Shown here: positions 47,515 to 58,829 of the stretch, in pieces | How positions within the stretch are numbered: position 1 is the first letter of the stretch | Layout of the letters: every line of letters begins with the position of its first letter | Assembly: GCA_944470555.2 (NCBI GenBank) | Contig: OX104127.1 | Span: forward strand, 158,261,276 to 158,325,275 | Length of the DNA stretch: 64,000 bases | Reading direction: 5' to 3' | DNA from: Heterobilharzia americana | Taxonomy: Eukaryota; Platyhelminthes; Trematoda; Strigeidida; Schistosomatidae | Made by a program: the position numbers and the translations under genes | Notes under the pieces: generated by a model | What the model was told of the DNA's origin: nothing | Databases searched by the model: none | The model's input: the letters and a program-made list of their open reading frames with translations, nothing else

Positions 47515-47526
47515 TGTATCATCCAT

Positions 47527-47640
47527 ATATCTTTTATAAAGGTAAAAATTACCAACTGTTGAATAAAGCACACTATTCTCTAGGTTTGATATAAAGCAAT
47601 AATGTTTCCTAATTGAAGTTACTATCATCTAACAAAACAG
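47527..47640 (-). mobile_element. PLE lineage C fragment (part 1: up to YMDD)
   Basis: Minus-strand reading to the insertion point gives FYLYKRYMDDT. It continues at 47,292 as FRICNQ. The copy stops just before exon e6, so it is truncated at the 5' side. Confidence 0.65.
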
Positions 47641-47677
47641 TTGATGATCATTTGTGAATTTGTATTCAATTCAACAG

Positions 47678-47821
47678 AATACTCGTAATCATTATCTATC
47701 ATGTTGGGATAAAATTAATCAGTTAATTGAAATACAATTACAAATAGTTCGAGTTTCATTGGATCCTAATTATCATCCATCAACAAATGCTCGACTACTA
47801 TACAAATGTCAGGCAAATAAA
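47678..47821 (+). CDS. Exon e6 of the seven-exon gene
   Basis: Acceptor ttcaattcaacag ends at 47,677. There are 48 open codons beginning NTRNHYLSCWDKINQLIEIQ, with LQIVRVSLDPNYHPSTNARL following, and a perfect donor gtaagt at 47,822. Phase 0. The content suggests an amphipathic helix followed by a turn-rich part. No family recognised. Confidence 0.82.
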
Positions 47822-47934
47822 GTAAGTTCATTGCATTTTCTTACCTTATCCTTATTTAATTTATGCATAACAAATAATAGTTGTTCATGAAGTAATTATT
47901 TTATTTATAGTAATGATGGGTATTGGTTAGAAGG

Positions 47935-48100
47935 AGAATCCAGGCTGCGCATTTCATCCTATTTAGGATTCATCAGTCAGCTGGATGTACCTACTTCTCA
48001 GTGAGTGATATTGTTCCCACTGGGATTTCAGACTCGGCAGCGATCATCTTAACCGCGAGAGCGTTATCTACTACACCAACGAGCCACGATAGTCACTTCT
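47935..48100 (-). repeat. S3 SINE, left arm of an inverted pair
   Basis: In sense the hammerhead reads CTGATGA, stem II atcctaaataggat and GAA, with stem III ATGCGCAG. The cleavage triplet is AGC, so U16.1 is lost. The tRNA-like head follows upstream (plus positions about 48,045-48,095). Confidence 0.65.
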
Positions 48101-48265
48101 TGTGCGACAAGTATGGTGGATAACACTCTCATGTTTAAAGCGATCACTGCCGAATCTGACTCCCGGTGGGAACAACATCACTTACTGGGAGAGAGGTACA
48201 TCTAAGTTGACAAGTCCCAAACAGGACGAAATGTGCATCTTGGATTCCATTGCTAGCCATTACCC
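48101..48265 (+). repeat. S3 SINE, right arm of an inverted pair
   Basis: Hammerhead region near 48,196-48,240: TTGACAA in place of CTGATGA, but an intact stem II gtcccaaacaggac, GAA, and stem III ATGTGCAT followed by C. Core mutations at C3 and G8 make it inactive. The 3' part runs on to about 48,350. Confidence 0.65.
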
Positions 48266-48529
48266 ATCATTATTATACGTAATTAAAACACAGGCAATAT
48301 CAAGGCATCCGCACAGGAGCTCATATGCTAACAGTGACTCATCAATTCGGTCCAATCAGTGATGATGTAATATAAGCAATAACACTAAGATTATTTTATC
48401 TGTCAAAAATGAAGGAATTCAATCTACCCGCAAATATTAGGTTATTTTTAAAACAAACAATATGGCTTGTTTATATTATTAACAAATAAGGAGAGTTCAA
48501 TGATTTGATTACTTATATTATTGGTTAGT

Positions 48530-48705
48530 TGATTGGAGGCGATCGGCCGAAAGCCTTGGACCTAGGTTTCGAGCCTTGTGGCACTCATCAGCAAAGCGTA
48601 TCTCCAACCTCGTTAGAGCTGATGTCCCGCTTGAGATTCAAAACCGCGTCACCCAGTTTTATAGTCAGCGACTTTACCGCTGAGCTTCATAGCTTCGTTG
48701 CCATA
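48530..48705 (-). repeat. tRNA-derived SINE with intact hammerhead core
   Basis: In sense the head is tRNA-like: A-box-like agctcagcggtaaagtcg near 48,670-48,687 and a weak B box (ggttttgaatctc) near 48,634-48,646. The hammerhead at 48,553-48,597 follows. The closest relatives here are at 44.0 kb (head only) and 61.7 kb. Confidence 0.75.
48553..48597 (-). ncRNA. Hammerhead ribozyme, core intact (type I, minimal stem III)
   Basis: Minus-strand order: stem I 5' strand GCTTTG, CTGATGA, stem II GTGCC-ACAA-GGCTC, GAA, stem III ACCTAGGT, cleavage base C (complement of 48,559), stem I 3' strand CAAGGC. Stem I has six pairs, one of them G-U. Stem II has four pairs and one T-T mismatch. All conserved core bases (C3 to A9, G12 to A14, A15.1-U16.1, C17) are present. 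The very short, self-complementary stem III is typical of Sm-alpha hammerheads, which are thought to work best as dimers. Activity is inferred, not shown. Confidence 0.7.
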
Positions 48706-48949
48706 TTGCAAATATGATCGATAGGATTCTGTCTGCACTCAGGACTACACAACATGAAATTGGTTCTACTCCCCTGACCAATCAATACAGTTATGTTATT
48801 TAAACAAACTTCTATAAGGTAATTAAAGAGAGAACCAGGTCTGATAAAATTTTGAATAATACTTCATTAGCTTACAATTCAACGGCGAAACATTGGGAGA
48901 CATATCAAGAAGATCTATCTCTGCTGTCAAATTTAGACTTTCTCTGTTT

Positions 48950-49235
48950 ACCCAATGCTTCAAATATGCGTAAAGCACAAGCTAGTTCTCTTGGCCACTT
49001 CTCTATATGCTCATGAATTCACTTACTTCTATGGAGTGAGATATATTGGTCATACTCAAATTTCGTTCTCCAAATACATTTTCAAACATATGCTAGCCTG
49101 GTTCAACAAAGAAGAAAGGATAGCACCTCACTGCTCTATGTTTGAACATTTAATTGATTATGACCAGAAAACAACTTCAGTTTCATCTATGGAGTTTGTA
49201 CAAACCTCAAAAAGATGAACGCCTGTAATTTCTTC
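48950..49235 (+). mobile_element. PLE GIY-YIG fragment (plus strand)
   Basis: An open stretch of 87 codons reads FTYFYGVRYIGHTQISFSKY, then IFKHMLAWFNKEERIAPHCS and MFEHLIDYDQKTT. The RYIGHT step and the EHL block are those of PLE GIY-YIG domains. It resembles the lineage at 54.3-55.1 kb more than lineage A. Confidence 0.65.
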
Positions 49236-49294
49236 AAGCTGAGGAACACATGACAATCAATATTTCGAAGTCTGAACTCTGCGTCAAAATGAAA

Positions 49295-49990
49295 TTTGTC
49301 CAGCCATTGCTAGTTTTCCATATCTCTGGTTTATGTGTAGCGTTATTTCTTTCATGTGTGTTTGGTGTTGGTTGATTCGATGAACAAAGATTCAGTGACC
49401 AGTCTCTCTCTCCATCTAATTATATTTGACTTAGTGACAGTGGTTTTATCCCACGCTTTCTATTGTGTGGTTGTTTGTCAATGTATGCAATGTAATAACC
49501 GAGTTTTTTCTAGATTATTGATCTTATTGGGGTCTTTCATCCCATATTTGACTAAATTCCTATGCTCCGCTATTCTAACTGACCCCAACCGACTACTTTG
49601 ACAGATGTGATTGACCTTGCAGCCATTACATGGGATTTGATAGATTAGATTATTTTGCTTAATTGGTTCTATCATATCCTTAAGCCAGCTGACAAAGATT
49701 ATCTCTGAGTGAGTTTGTAGGTTTAAATGCCACACCAATTTCACTATTGTTGAGAATCCTGTGTAAAGTTCCTGATGTTCCTTCCTTGTATGCTAACTCA
49801 ATTGAGACTTTCAATTCTCTTCTACCCGTGTTCTCCACATTATTCGTACTCGTGTTACTGTTATCATTTCGTTTCTTATATGTTCACTCGAATTTCTTCA
49901 TAAACGATACAGGATAATTATTAATAAACAACGCTTCTTTTATGTGTTACAATTCCTTGTTGAAGTCGTTACAATGAATGACTAGTGAGT
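49295..49990 (-). mobile_element. PLE lineage A, left arm of an inverted pair
   Basis: Minus strand: linker (MKHIKEALFINN type) near 49,950, AYKEGTSGTLHRILNNSEI near 49,745-49,800, IYQIPCNGCKVNHICQSSR near 49,600-49,650, and the end near 49,380. It is the same 3' half of the element as the right arm. Confidence 0.8.
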
Positions 49991-50044
49991 TTTCTAGCTC
50001 TGTTATTTAGACATCTGACAAAACCAGTCTTAACTGACATTGGA

Positions 50045-50560
50045 TGAGATGACCTGAAGTCTAGATGCTTGTATGAGAAACTTTACAGAGGATTGTTGGC
50101 GAGGATGGAATCAGGGTGGCATTCCCACCCACAAACTCACTCCGAGATAAGCTTTCTATGTCGGCTTGAGTATCCGGTAGATGCAATTCAGCAATATAAT
50201 CTAATCTATCAAATTCTGTGTAATGAGTGTGAGTTAGGTCAAGTGCATAGGTGAAACTAGGCGTTCGGGTTGAGTTAGATTAGTGGAACATAGGAATTTA
50301 GTCAAATATAGAATGAGAGACCCCAAATAACATCAACAATCTAGAAAAAACTCGGTTATTACATTGAATACATTGACAAACAACCACACAATAGAAAGCA
50401 TGGGATAAAGCCACTGTCACCAAGTCAAATATAATAAGATGGAGAGAGAGATTGGTCACTGAATCTTTGTTCGTCGAATCAACCAACACTCAACACATGT
50501 AATGGGAGTGACATAACATCTATATCAGAGATATGGAAAACTTTGCTACCAATAAAAGCA
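50045..50560 (+). mobile_element. PLE lineage A, right arm of an inverted pair
   Basis: Plus strand, from the linker region to the end of the GIY-YIG part (agaccccaaataacatcaac, gagagagattggtcactgaa). The minus-strand frames of both arms still encode near-identical shadow peptides, so the arms are close in sequence. Confidence 0.8.
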
Positions 50561-50754
50561 AACTATGGTTATTAGTCCTTTTCCTTCACCTTTCTCTACT
50601 TAAAGTTGTAGAATGTGCAAAAATGAAGTGGCTTAATTAGAAAGATGCTTTGAGAAGAGCCACTCATTTCAACAATCTCATTCTCAACATGTACAATAGC
50701 ACTGTAATATTCTATTCAGGAGACAAAGCAAAGGGATTGGTGTTCCACATTGGA

Positions 50755-51599
50755 ATTGTTTATCTGATGTATAGCAGACAGTATTATTTACTTGATGACG
50801 TTTCGAGCATAAATTACTCTATTGCTCATAATCATATCACTTTGTAATCACACTTCATTTTCGACAGCCGATTCTCATAGTTATGTCACTTTATATGAGT
50901 TGTTTTTATTGGGAGCAAAATTTTCCATATCTCTGGTATGCACGATGGGTATTGCGTCATTTCCATTACATGTGTAGGCTGGGTGTTTGTTGATTCGATG
51001 AACAAAGATTCAGTAACCAATCTCTCCCTCTCTTCATCTAATTATATTGAATTTAAGTACAGTGGCTTTATCCCACCCTACTGTGTGATCACGTGTTGAT
51101 GCATTCATTGCAATAGCCGAGTGTTTTTCTAGGTTATTGATCTTATTGGGGTCTGCCGTTCTATGTTTAGCTAAATTCCTATGTTCGGTTATTCTAACTG
51201 ACCCCGACCAGCTAGTTTGACCTGTGTATTTGACTTCACAGTCATTACATGGAATTTGGTAGATTATATTATTTTGCTTAATTGGTTCTATCGGATCTTT
51301 TAGCCGACAAAGCTTACCTCTAAGTGAGTTTGTTGGTTTAAATGCCACCCTAATTCCAACCTTGTTGAGAATCCTACGTATGGTTTCTGATGTTCCTTCC
51401 TTGTATGGTATCACAATAGAGGTGTCGATTTCCTTTCTACTTATGTTGTCACTATTATTTGTATTTGTATTAGTGTTATTATTTTGCTTCTTATGTGTCC
51501 GTGTGAATTTCTTAATAAAATGATGGGGATAATTATTGATTATTAACGCTTCTTTTATGTGTTTCAATTCCTTATTTAAGTCCTTACAATGACTAGTGA
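50755..51599 (-). mobile_element. PLE lineage A, inverted 3' arm of the 51-53 kb element
   Basis: Minus strand: a 177-codon open frame at 51,034-51,567 contains KHIKEALIINNYPHHFIKKF, IPYKEGTSETIRRILNKVG, IYQIPCNDCEVKYTGQTSWS and VRITEHRNLAKHRTADPNKI. It is more intact than the matching part of the plus copy. The 3' untranslated part runs left to about 50,755. The 5' end of the arm meets the plus copy at 51,599/51,600. Confidence 0.9.
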
Positions 51600-53400
51600 G
51601 AGATTAAGAGAAACCTATAGATACTGTCATGAATAAAATTAAGAAATCTACAACAGATCTGATACGCCGACTGAAGCCATCTCTAGGTAAGTCCGAATGG
51701 TTTACTTTAATGCCAAAAACTAATAATCCTAGCAGAATTTACGGTACTATTAAGGTTCATAAAGCAGGTTATCCCATTAGGCCGATAGTTGACTTCCGAA
51801 ACACACCAACATATGAGATATCAAAGTATTTAGCATCAGTATTACGTCCTGTTAGAGACCGTTCCAACTCTAGACTAGTAAATTCTTACGAGTTGAAACA
51901 AAAACTTAATGACCTGCACATAGAAGAGGATGAAAAAATGGTTAGTTTTGACGTAACAAGTCTTTATACTAAAATACCAATCAATATGGCACTGGAGGCA
52001 GTCAGAAATCAACTAGATACTGACTCACAACTTACTCAAAGAACCAAGGCATCGGTTGGTGAAATCATGTTAGGAGTGCAGTTATGCTTAACCTCGACAG
52101 TCTTCAAGTTTCAGGGAAAGATTACAGACAAACAGAAGGAGTAGCAATGGGATCACCAATATCCCCTATAGTAGCAGATATATTTATGGATAGTTGGGAA
52201 GATATGGCTTTACGAACATATAATCCGACACCTAAGATATGGTGGCGATATGTAGATGACACATTTACAGTGTTGAAATCGGAACATATCGACAGTTTCT
52301 TGACACACATAAACTCAGTAGTTAACGCAATCCAATTCACTACGAAGTAGAAAATGAACAAGGAGAATTACCTATGTTGGATTGCAGAATAAAACGAAGG
52401 ATAGATGGTGGTTTAGATACTACCGTCTACAGAAAACCAACACATTCTAACAGGTATCTAGACTTCAAGTCATCTCATCCAGTGTCAGTTAAAGCGGGTT
52501 TAGTCAAATGTCTAAATAACAGAGCTGAGAAACTCACTAGTCATTGTAAGGACTTAAATAAGGAATTGAAACACATAAAAGAAGCGTTAATAATAATAAT
52601 TATCCCCATCATTTTATTAAGAAATTCACACGGACGCATAAGAAGCAAAATAATAACACTAATACAAATACAAATAATAGTGACAACATAAGTAGAAAGG
52701 AAATCAACACCTCTATTGTGATACCATACAAGGAAGGAACATCAGAAACCATACGTAGGATTCTCAACAAGGTTGGAATTAGGGTGGCATTTAAACCAAC
52801 AAACTCACTTAGAGGTAAGCTTTGTCGGCTAAAAGATCCGATAGAACCAATTAAGCAAAATAATATAATCTACCAAATTCCATGTAATGACTGTGAAGTC
52901 AAATACATAGGTCAAACTAGCCGGTCGGGGTCAGTTAGATTAACAGAACATAGGAATTTAGCTAAACATAGAACGACAGACCCCAATAAGATCAATAACC
53001 TAGAAAAACACTCAGCCATTGCATTACATTCATTAACACACAACCACACAATAGGATGGGACAAAACCACTGTACTTAAGTCTAATATAGCTAGGTGGAC
53101 ATTGAGAGAGATTAATTACTGAATCTTTGTTCATCGAATCCACACCCAACACATGTGGAATAGGAATGACGCAACACCTATACCAGAGATATGGAAAACT
53201 TTACTACCAATCAAAAAACAAAAAAACAAAGAGAGATCAGGTGACAGGACTATAAAATCAGATGTCGAAAGAAGTGTGTGATTACATTGATATGATTATG
53301 AGCAATAATTTATGCTCGAAACGTAATCAATTAAATAATACTGTATCACTGTGCGCTTTATATCAAATAAACAAATCTAATATGGAACTACATTCTACCA
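51600..53400 (+). mobile_element. PLE lineage A, most complete copy (RT and GIY-YIG)
   Basis: The longest PLE here. RT part at 51,629-52,142: WFTLMPKTNNPSRIYGTIKV, YPIRPIVDFRNTPTYEISKY and VSFDVTSLYTKIPINMALEA. After a frameshift near 52,130, VAMGSPISPIVADIFMDSW and WRYVDDTFTVL (YVDD). A second frameshift near 52,350 precedes MLDCRIKRRIDGGLDTTVYR. A third lies in the linker near 52,590. The GIY-YIG domain is open at 52,718-53,122: IYQIPCNDCEVKYIGQTSRS, VRLTEHRNLAKHRTTDPNKI and a final REINY. PLE proteins couple this endonuclease with an RT related to telomerase. The copy lacks the N-terminal part, so it is 5'-truncated and inactive. Confidence 0.92.
53286..53331 (+). ncRNA. Hammerhead-like fold in the PLE 3' region, degenerate
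   Basis: Stem I ATTGAT/ATCAAT pairs six of six, stem II GAGCA/TGCTC pairs five of five, and GAA-ACGTA follows as in hammerheads with minimal stem III. The first core segment reads ATGATTAT instead of CTGATGA, so C3 and G8 are lost and one base is extra. Hammerheads are known in PLE terminal repeats. This copy would be a relic. The same region recurs on the minus strand near 50,790-50,830. Confidence 0.4.
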
Positions 53401-53419
53401 CAGTGCCCAAGTTTTTCAC

Positions 53420-53460
53420 TTATATTAATGATCTTATTTAGGTCTGCTGTTCTATATTTA
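53420..53460 (-). mobile_element. Short inverted PLE lineage A piece at a junction
   Basis: tgatcttatttaggtctgct continues to about 53,460 and matches the minus arm near 51,140-51,175. It directly precedes a plus-strand fragment. Confidence 0.6.
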
Positions 53461-54275
53461 GAAGATGAACAAGGAGATTTACCAATGTTGGATCGCAGAA
53501 TGAAATGAAGAACGGACGATGGCTTGCATACTACTGTCTACAGAAAACCAACACATTCCAGCAGGTATCTAGACTTCAAATCATACCATCCAATGTCAGT
53601 TACAACAGGCTTAGTCAAATGTCTAAGTGACAGAGCTAGAAAACTGACTAGTCAGTTCAAGAACTTAAACGAGGCGTTGAAACACGTAAAAGAAGAGCTA
53701 ATAGTGAGTAATTATCCTCCTCAGTTTCTCAGGAAATTCTTACGGACACGCAAAAAACCACAACACGAGTAAAAAGGAGTTCACAGCCTCCAGTGTGTTA
53801 CCTTATAAGGAGGGTACCTCCGAAACTTTACATAGAATCCTCAACAGAGCTGGAATTAGAGTGGCATTTAAACCTGCCTACAAACTTAGAGATGAATGTT
53901 GTCACCTAGCTAAGGATCCGACAGAACCAATTAAGCAAAATAATCTACTCAATCAAATTCCATATAATGACTGAATCAGGTCAAGTATATAGGTCAACCT
54001 AGTCGGTTGAGGTCAGTTAGAATGGCCGGATATAGGAATTTAGCTAAATACAGAATAACAGAGCCGAAGAAAATCAATAATCTAGGAAAAACTTGGTTAT
54101 TGCAATGAATGCATTAATACACAATCACACAATAGGGTGGGATAAAGCCACTGTACTTAAGTCCAGTATAATTAGGTGGAGAGAGAGAGAGAGAGATTGA
54201 TTACTGAATCTTTATTCATCGAATCAACACCCAGCCTACACGTATAACAGAAACGACGCAACACCAATGCATACC
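53461..54275 (+). mobile_element. PLE lineage A fragment (linker to GIY-YIG end)
   Basis: Starts at the DEQGDLPMLDRRMK region. Then HTTVYRKPTHSSRYLDFKSY, KHVKEELIVSNYPPQFLRKF and a decayed GIY-YIG part to about 54,220, with the family's terminal cagagaaatgggaaaa. Frameshifts and stops are present. Confidence 0.8.
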
Positions 54276-54279
54276 AGAG

Positions 54280-55090
54280 AAATGGGAAAAATAATAATAC
54301 CTGGATGACAAGTTATTAACTAAGTAATCCCTAGCCAAGGGATGTGCAAACTTCTTCTGAATACAAAGGCTAGTATTATTAGCTCGAATTCCTACAGCTT
54401 CTGCAATGTATAAAAGACGAGCTTGAATACATTTTGAAAGACGAGATGGTATGCGGTGTGTAACCGTGAAACCAATTTTCTTATCTACTGAGTGACCACT
54501 ATCAATGAGGTTAGATAAAACTGAGCTTCTGATGGATTTTATCTGTCCCTTTCCCAACCATGAAGGTAGATGCTCAGCAATACGTTTGTTAAGTTGCCTA
54601 GTAGTATGCCCTATATAGCTTTCTCCAAAGGAGCAGCTAAACTTGTAAATATACATAGAAATTGCAAAACCAGATAACTTATCTTTTATCTGAGAAGTAA
54701 CAATTGGTCAACTGAAAAATGATAGACAAAGTTGTGCGGCATAGAAGGTCCTTTTAATCGCTCTACAGAGTCTCTGGTAAAATAACTTCTCCGGCCACAA
54801 CACCATTAAATTGCAATTTGATAAACAAAGATTTCTTTTGTATGATAATAGTAGCAGGTTTATTCTCCCTGGCTTTGTCCATGTATCCTTTTATGAAACT
54901 GTTAGGGTAGCCAATTTCAAGCAATGAATTACGGATATAATTTAACTCCTTCAGTACTTGATCATCCGTGCTGTGTTAGTGATGCTTTTGACCAGGTTCG
55001 CTTTGTACCGAATTGGTACGCGACTAATAAAATGTGTATACTGACTTATAGATATGGTCTTCCTATAAACACATCTACTGAGTGAACCAT
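54280..55090 (-). mobile_element. PLE fragment, lineage C-like, GIY-YIG partly open
   Basis: A minus-strand frame at 54,216-54,656 reads YIYKFSCSFGESYIGHTTRQ, LNKRIAEHLPSWLGKGQIKS, SVLSNLIDSGHSVDKKIGFT, then a C-terminal part ending near ARDYLVNNL. This is a good GIY-YIG domain. Upstream (to 55,090), [20 protein letters not shown] marks the post-RT linker, with stops. 5'-truncated at the (AT)n array. Confidence 0.8.
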
Positions 55091-55113
55091 CTTCTCTACA
55101 TGATTGGTTTAAT

Positions 55114-55597
<484 letters not shown>

Positions 55598-56366
55598 TAT
55601 TATTATTATTTAATTATTATTTATCCCGTGGGTTTCTAGTGGAACATACGGCTTCAGTACCACGTCTCCATTCCACTCTCTTCTATCCAATCTTTCCAAC
55701 CTGGCTCCATGACAGCGCACAAGCTCTCATTTCCTCCTCACACGATCTCTTCCATATCACCTTCACCTCGGACACCCAACTCGTCGCTTCCTATCTGGGT
55801 TCCACCCAAGCAACTGGCCTGACACGTGATGTCCCCAGTAGGCCTTCTCACTGTATGCCCAATCCATATCCACTTCCTTCCAGTGCACATTTGTTGACCG
55901 ACAGGTTCTTGCTTCGTTGATTCGTTCCCACAGTTCCTTGCAGCTTAAAATTTCTAGCCATCTGAGCCTCAGTAACGAGCCAGTGTAGGCAGTTGTTGAT
56001 GAATATCTGTAGTTTGTTGGAAATTCCTTTTGTAACGCACCAAGTCTCTCAACCATCACATAGAATCACTGACTCGACTGACATTAGTGTTGAAAATCCG
56101 GATCTTCTTCCTTATGCTGAGTACAGTGAGGCAGATCTCCACACTGGTTTCAGGTTAATGGTCGCCTATCTTGCTGTTTTTTCCGATGCTGGCTACTTTG
56201 ACGTTCTCGTCTGTGCCTGTGTTGCCTGTAGTTGAAACGATGCTGCTTAGGTAGGCAGGTAGGTGAAAGAATCTACTTCCTTTAAGTTTCTCCCATTGAT
56301 GGGGATTGGAGCTTGTTGTTGTTGGTGATGGTGTGAGTTGGATATCTTCCCCACCTCTGTCTTTAT
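55598..56366 (-). mobile_element. SR2-like LINE fragment N
   Basis: The 3' end is on the left (atcccgtgggtttctagtgg), and it extends to the region before NGRNLKEV (ttggatatcttccccacct). A 98-codon minus frame at 55,763-56,059 is shared almost residue for residue with fragment J near 43,149-43,424 (LRLRWLEILSCKELWERINE), so N and J belong to one subfamily. The YLGS site reads cttaggtaggcaggtaggtg. Confidence 0.87.
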
Positions 56367-56527
56367 AAACGTATTAACCACACTAAATAGTGAAACGTCA
56401 GTTGGAACAAATTTATTTTATTTTACATTTTAATGGACATATACAAATGCCATTTACCCAATGCTTGAATTTATTCAAGTACTTTCATTTCCTACAATAA
56501 CATTAAGTCTAACTTCTTATTTTATAG

Positions 56528-56992
56528 ATAAATTTAACACGAAAAGATAAATTTTATCCTCAAAGAAAGTCTAACAATACAGTATTCCTCAATGATGTTA
56601 TAATAGACAATAATCGATATTATTGTACTCAACAAGATAACTTTATATCCTCTAATCAATTTACAAATAATGCCAATTGCAACAGTATTAATACTACTAA
56701 TAAGTCAACATTTTTCAGTAGTTTATTCAACAAGAGAAAAAAAATTGGATTAGAAGTTAATTTGAAAAGTTTTACTAAAGGCAATATAACACCAAGACAA
56801 TATCAATGGTTAAAAGCCATAGAAATACCAGATATTATGATGTTATCAAGGGAATTAGATGAAATTTTTTTAAATTTCTTAACAAATACACAATTTCAAT
56901 TATTGAACACATGGTTATTTGATGAGAGTACAATTGAATTGGTTTTATTAAAGTTTATAACAAAGATATTTACTCAATGGAATAGTTTACAG
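56528..56992 (+). CDS. Exon e7 of the seven-exon gene
   Basis: Acceptor cttattttatag ends at 56,527. There are 155 open codons, the largest exon found: INLTRKDKFYPQRKSNNTVF at its start, an Asn-rich part (about residues 40-70), a basic FNKRKKIGLEVNLKSF, then ITPRQYQWLKAIEIPDIMML, SRELDEIFLNFLTNTQFQLL and FITKIFTQWNSLQ. Donor gtgagt at 56,993. Phase 0. The C-terminal half looks like an all-helical fold with regular Leu/Ile spacing. I do not recognise it. Joined to e1-e6 it gives residues 228-382 of a 382-codon partial product, and the gene continues downstream. Confidence 0.85.
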
Positions 56993-57134
56993 GTGAGTTC
57001 AATTATCGAAGGATTTTATTCAATTAGTATTTATTATCATAATATGTCTATCAGGTTGATAATTATCAGCTTATAAATTTAGATACATGAGGTGAGAAAA
57101 GTAATTCAGTTTCAAGATGTATGAGGATATAGCT

Positions 57135-57480
57135 ATTAACTTCATGAGACGATATTAGTTGAAAAAACTATTGAAAATCTTGAAGCGATGAAAAGCTGTT
57201 TTGTCCTGTTATAGGAATCCTCAGCGATGTAGCTCAATGATATCGACAAGGATTGAACCTATTACCTTAAGCTTTCATGGAGAGCATATTATCATTCAGT
57301 CATTGAGTCGAAATCCAATGGTCAACAATTTCCTACTTTTTTCAATACACAATACAGTACAATCTTCAATCAATGTTATTGTTAATTATTTGTTCTGATA
57401 TTCGACTTAGTTTCTTCCATCAGTCAGAACTTCTCACTGGAACTTCGATAAAGTGGTCATCGGCAAACTTGAATATCCTC
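57135..57480 (-). repeat. S1 SINE, near full length
   Basis: In plus orientation: hammerhead complement (aagctgttttgtcctgttat), B-box complement (aaggattgaacctatta), tRNA-like part to about 57,320, and the 5' segment tctcactggaacttcgataa near 57,432. In sense the core keeps CTGAGGA, but GAA reads AAA. Confidence 0.65.
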
Positions 57481-57654
57481 TCCTACATTTCCGACTATTG
57501 AAGTCACAGACTATATTACTAAATAATTACAAAATTTGCTTTCTACAAAGAAATGTTAGCAAGTGTAGACTTAACTGTTGTCGGTGAATAAAGCTCTAGT
57601 GCTTGATTATTGATACTTGTAATTTCCAGTTGCTATGTTGGTCGGAAGTGGACT

Positions 57655-58436
57655 TCAAGTGAATATAGAGAAGACACAGGTGATGAAGATACCTAACCAA
57701 TAACAGCATCAACAACAAGCACCAATCACCAATAACGTCAGAAACCTAAAGGAAGTAGTCTCTTTCAACTACACCTAATCAGGCAGCAGCGTTTCAACTA
57801 CAGGTAGCACAAGCACAAACGAGGATGTCAAAACCAGGATCGGAAAGACAGCAAGACAGACTTTCCTTCATTAATCTGGTCAGTTTGGCGATCTACTAAA
57901 GTCAGCACAAAGAGTGAACAACATCCGGATTTTTAACACTAATGTCAGTCAAGTCGATGCTGCTAAATGGTTCAGACACTTGGCGTGTCACGAAAAGCAT
58001 TTCCTACAAACTACAGATATTCATCAGCAGCTACGGACAACGCTCACTCGATACTGAAGATCAGATCAGAAAGCCAGAAAGAATAAGCAACAAAGAACTC
58101 ACTCTGTCTGGCAACGAACCAACGAAGCAAGAACCTATCACAAAACAAATATGCAAAACAAGAGAGTCGAGATGGATTGGGCGTATACTGAGAAGGCTAT
58201 TTCGGGACATCACGCGTCAGGCCAGTTGCTCGACTGGAATCAAAAGGTGGAACGACGAGTTGAACGTATGAGGTGAGGGTGACATGGAGGACATAATGTG
58301 AGGAAGAAATGAAAGCTTGTGGACTGTCGTGGAGGGAGGTCGAAAAGACTTCAGAGAAGCGAGTGGAATGGAGGCGTGCTACTGAAGCCCTAATTTCCAC
58401 TAGAAACCCAAAGCGAAAAATATAATAATAATAATA
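57655..58436 (+). mobile_element. SR2-like LINE fragment M (5'-truncated)
   Basis: Begins at cttcaagtgaatatagagaa and ends in tttccactagaaacccaaag with a tail of about five AAT units. The YLGS site reads tttcaactacacctaatcag, with no array. Frameshifts throughout. Confidence 0.87.
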
Positions 58437-58689
58437 ATGTATTGGTTCAAACTAGCCAAAGTCTCTTGGTAGATGGGTTTTTATTCGGTTTCCTCATTAT
58501 TGCTTGATTATTCATTATGATTTTGATTACTTGGTGATGTTTAGTGGTGAGATCCGTGATAAATATTCAAGCAGTATTGAAACATCCCTAGAGGAATCCA
58601 TATTCTAACGGTAGTTGATAAGTCCGACGGAGTTTACCAACTGGAAATTGTATTCATTAGCAAGTAATCCCTTATACCTATTGTCTAAG

Positions 58690-58825
58690 ATGTGGCTGTT
58701 TATGGCGTGAAGCGATGATTACTTAGTTCGGATCGAAGTAACAGTACGATCCCTTTGTGAGGTGCAAGTACACCCTGTTGATGAGTCTTAAGTAGAACAA
58801 AACACGCATCCTAGATCCCTCTACT
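58690..58825 (+). repeat. S3 SINE (Sm-alpha type), degraded
   Basis: Hammerhead region at about 58,775-58,815: GTTGATGAGTCTTAAG, AGAACAAAACACGCATC, then ctagatccctctactagtc. C3 and the GAA box are changed. Confidence 0.6.
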
Positions 58826-58829
58826 AGTC

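Noticed and set aside
50755..53400. Twin priming as the cause of the inverted PLE arm
   Set aside because: Twin priming inverts the 5' part of a single cDNA and would not give two copies of the same 3' half.
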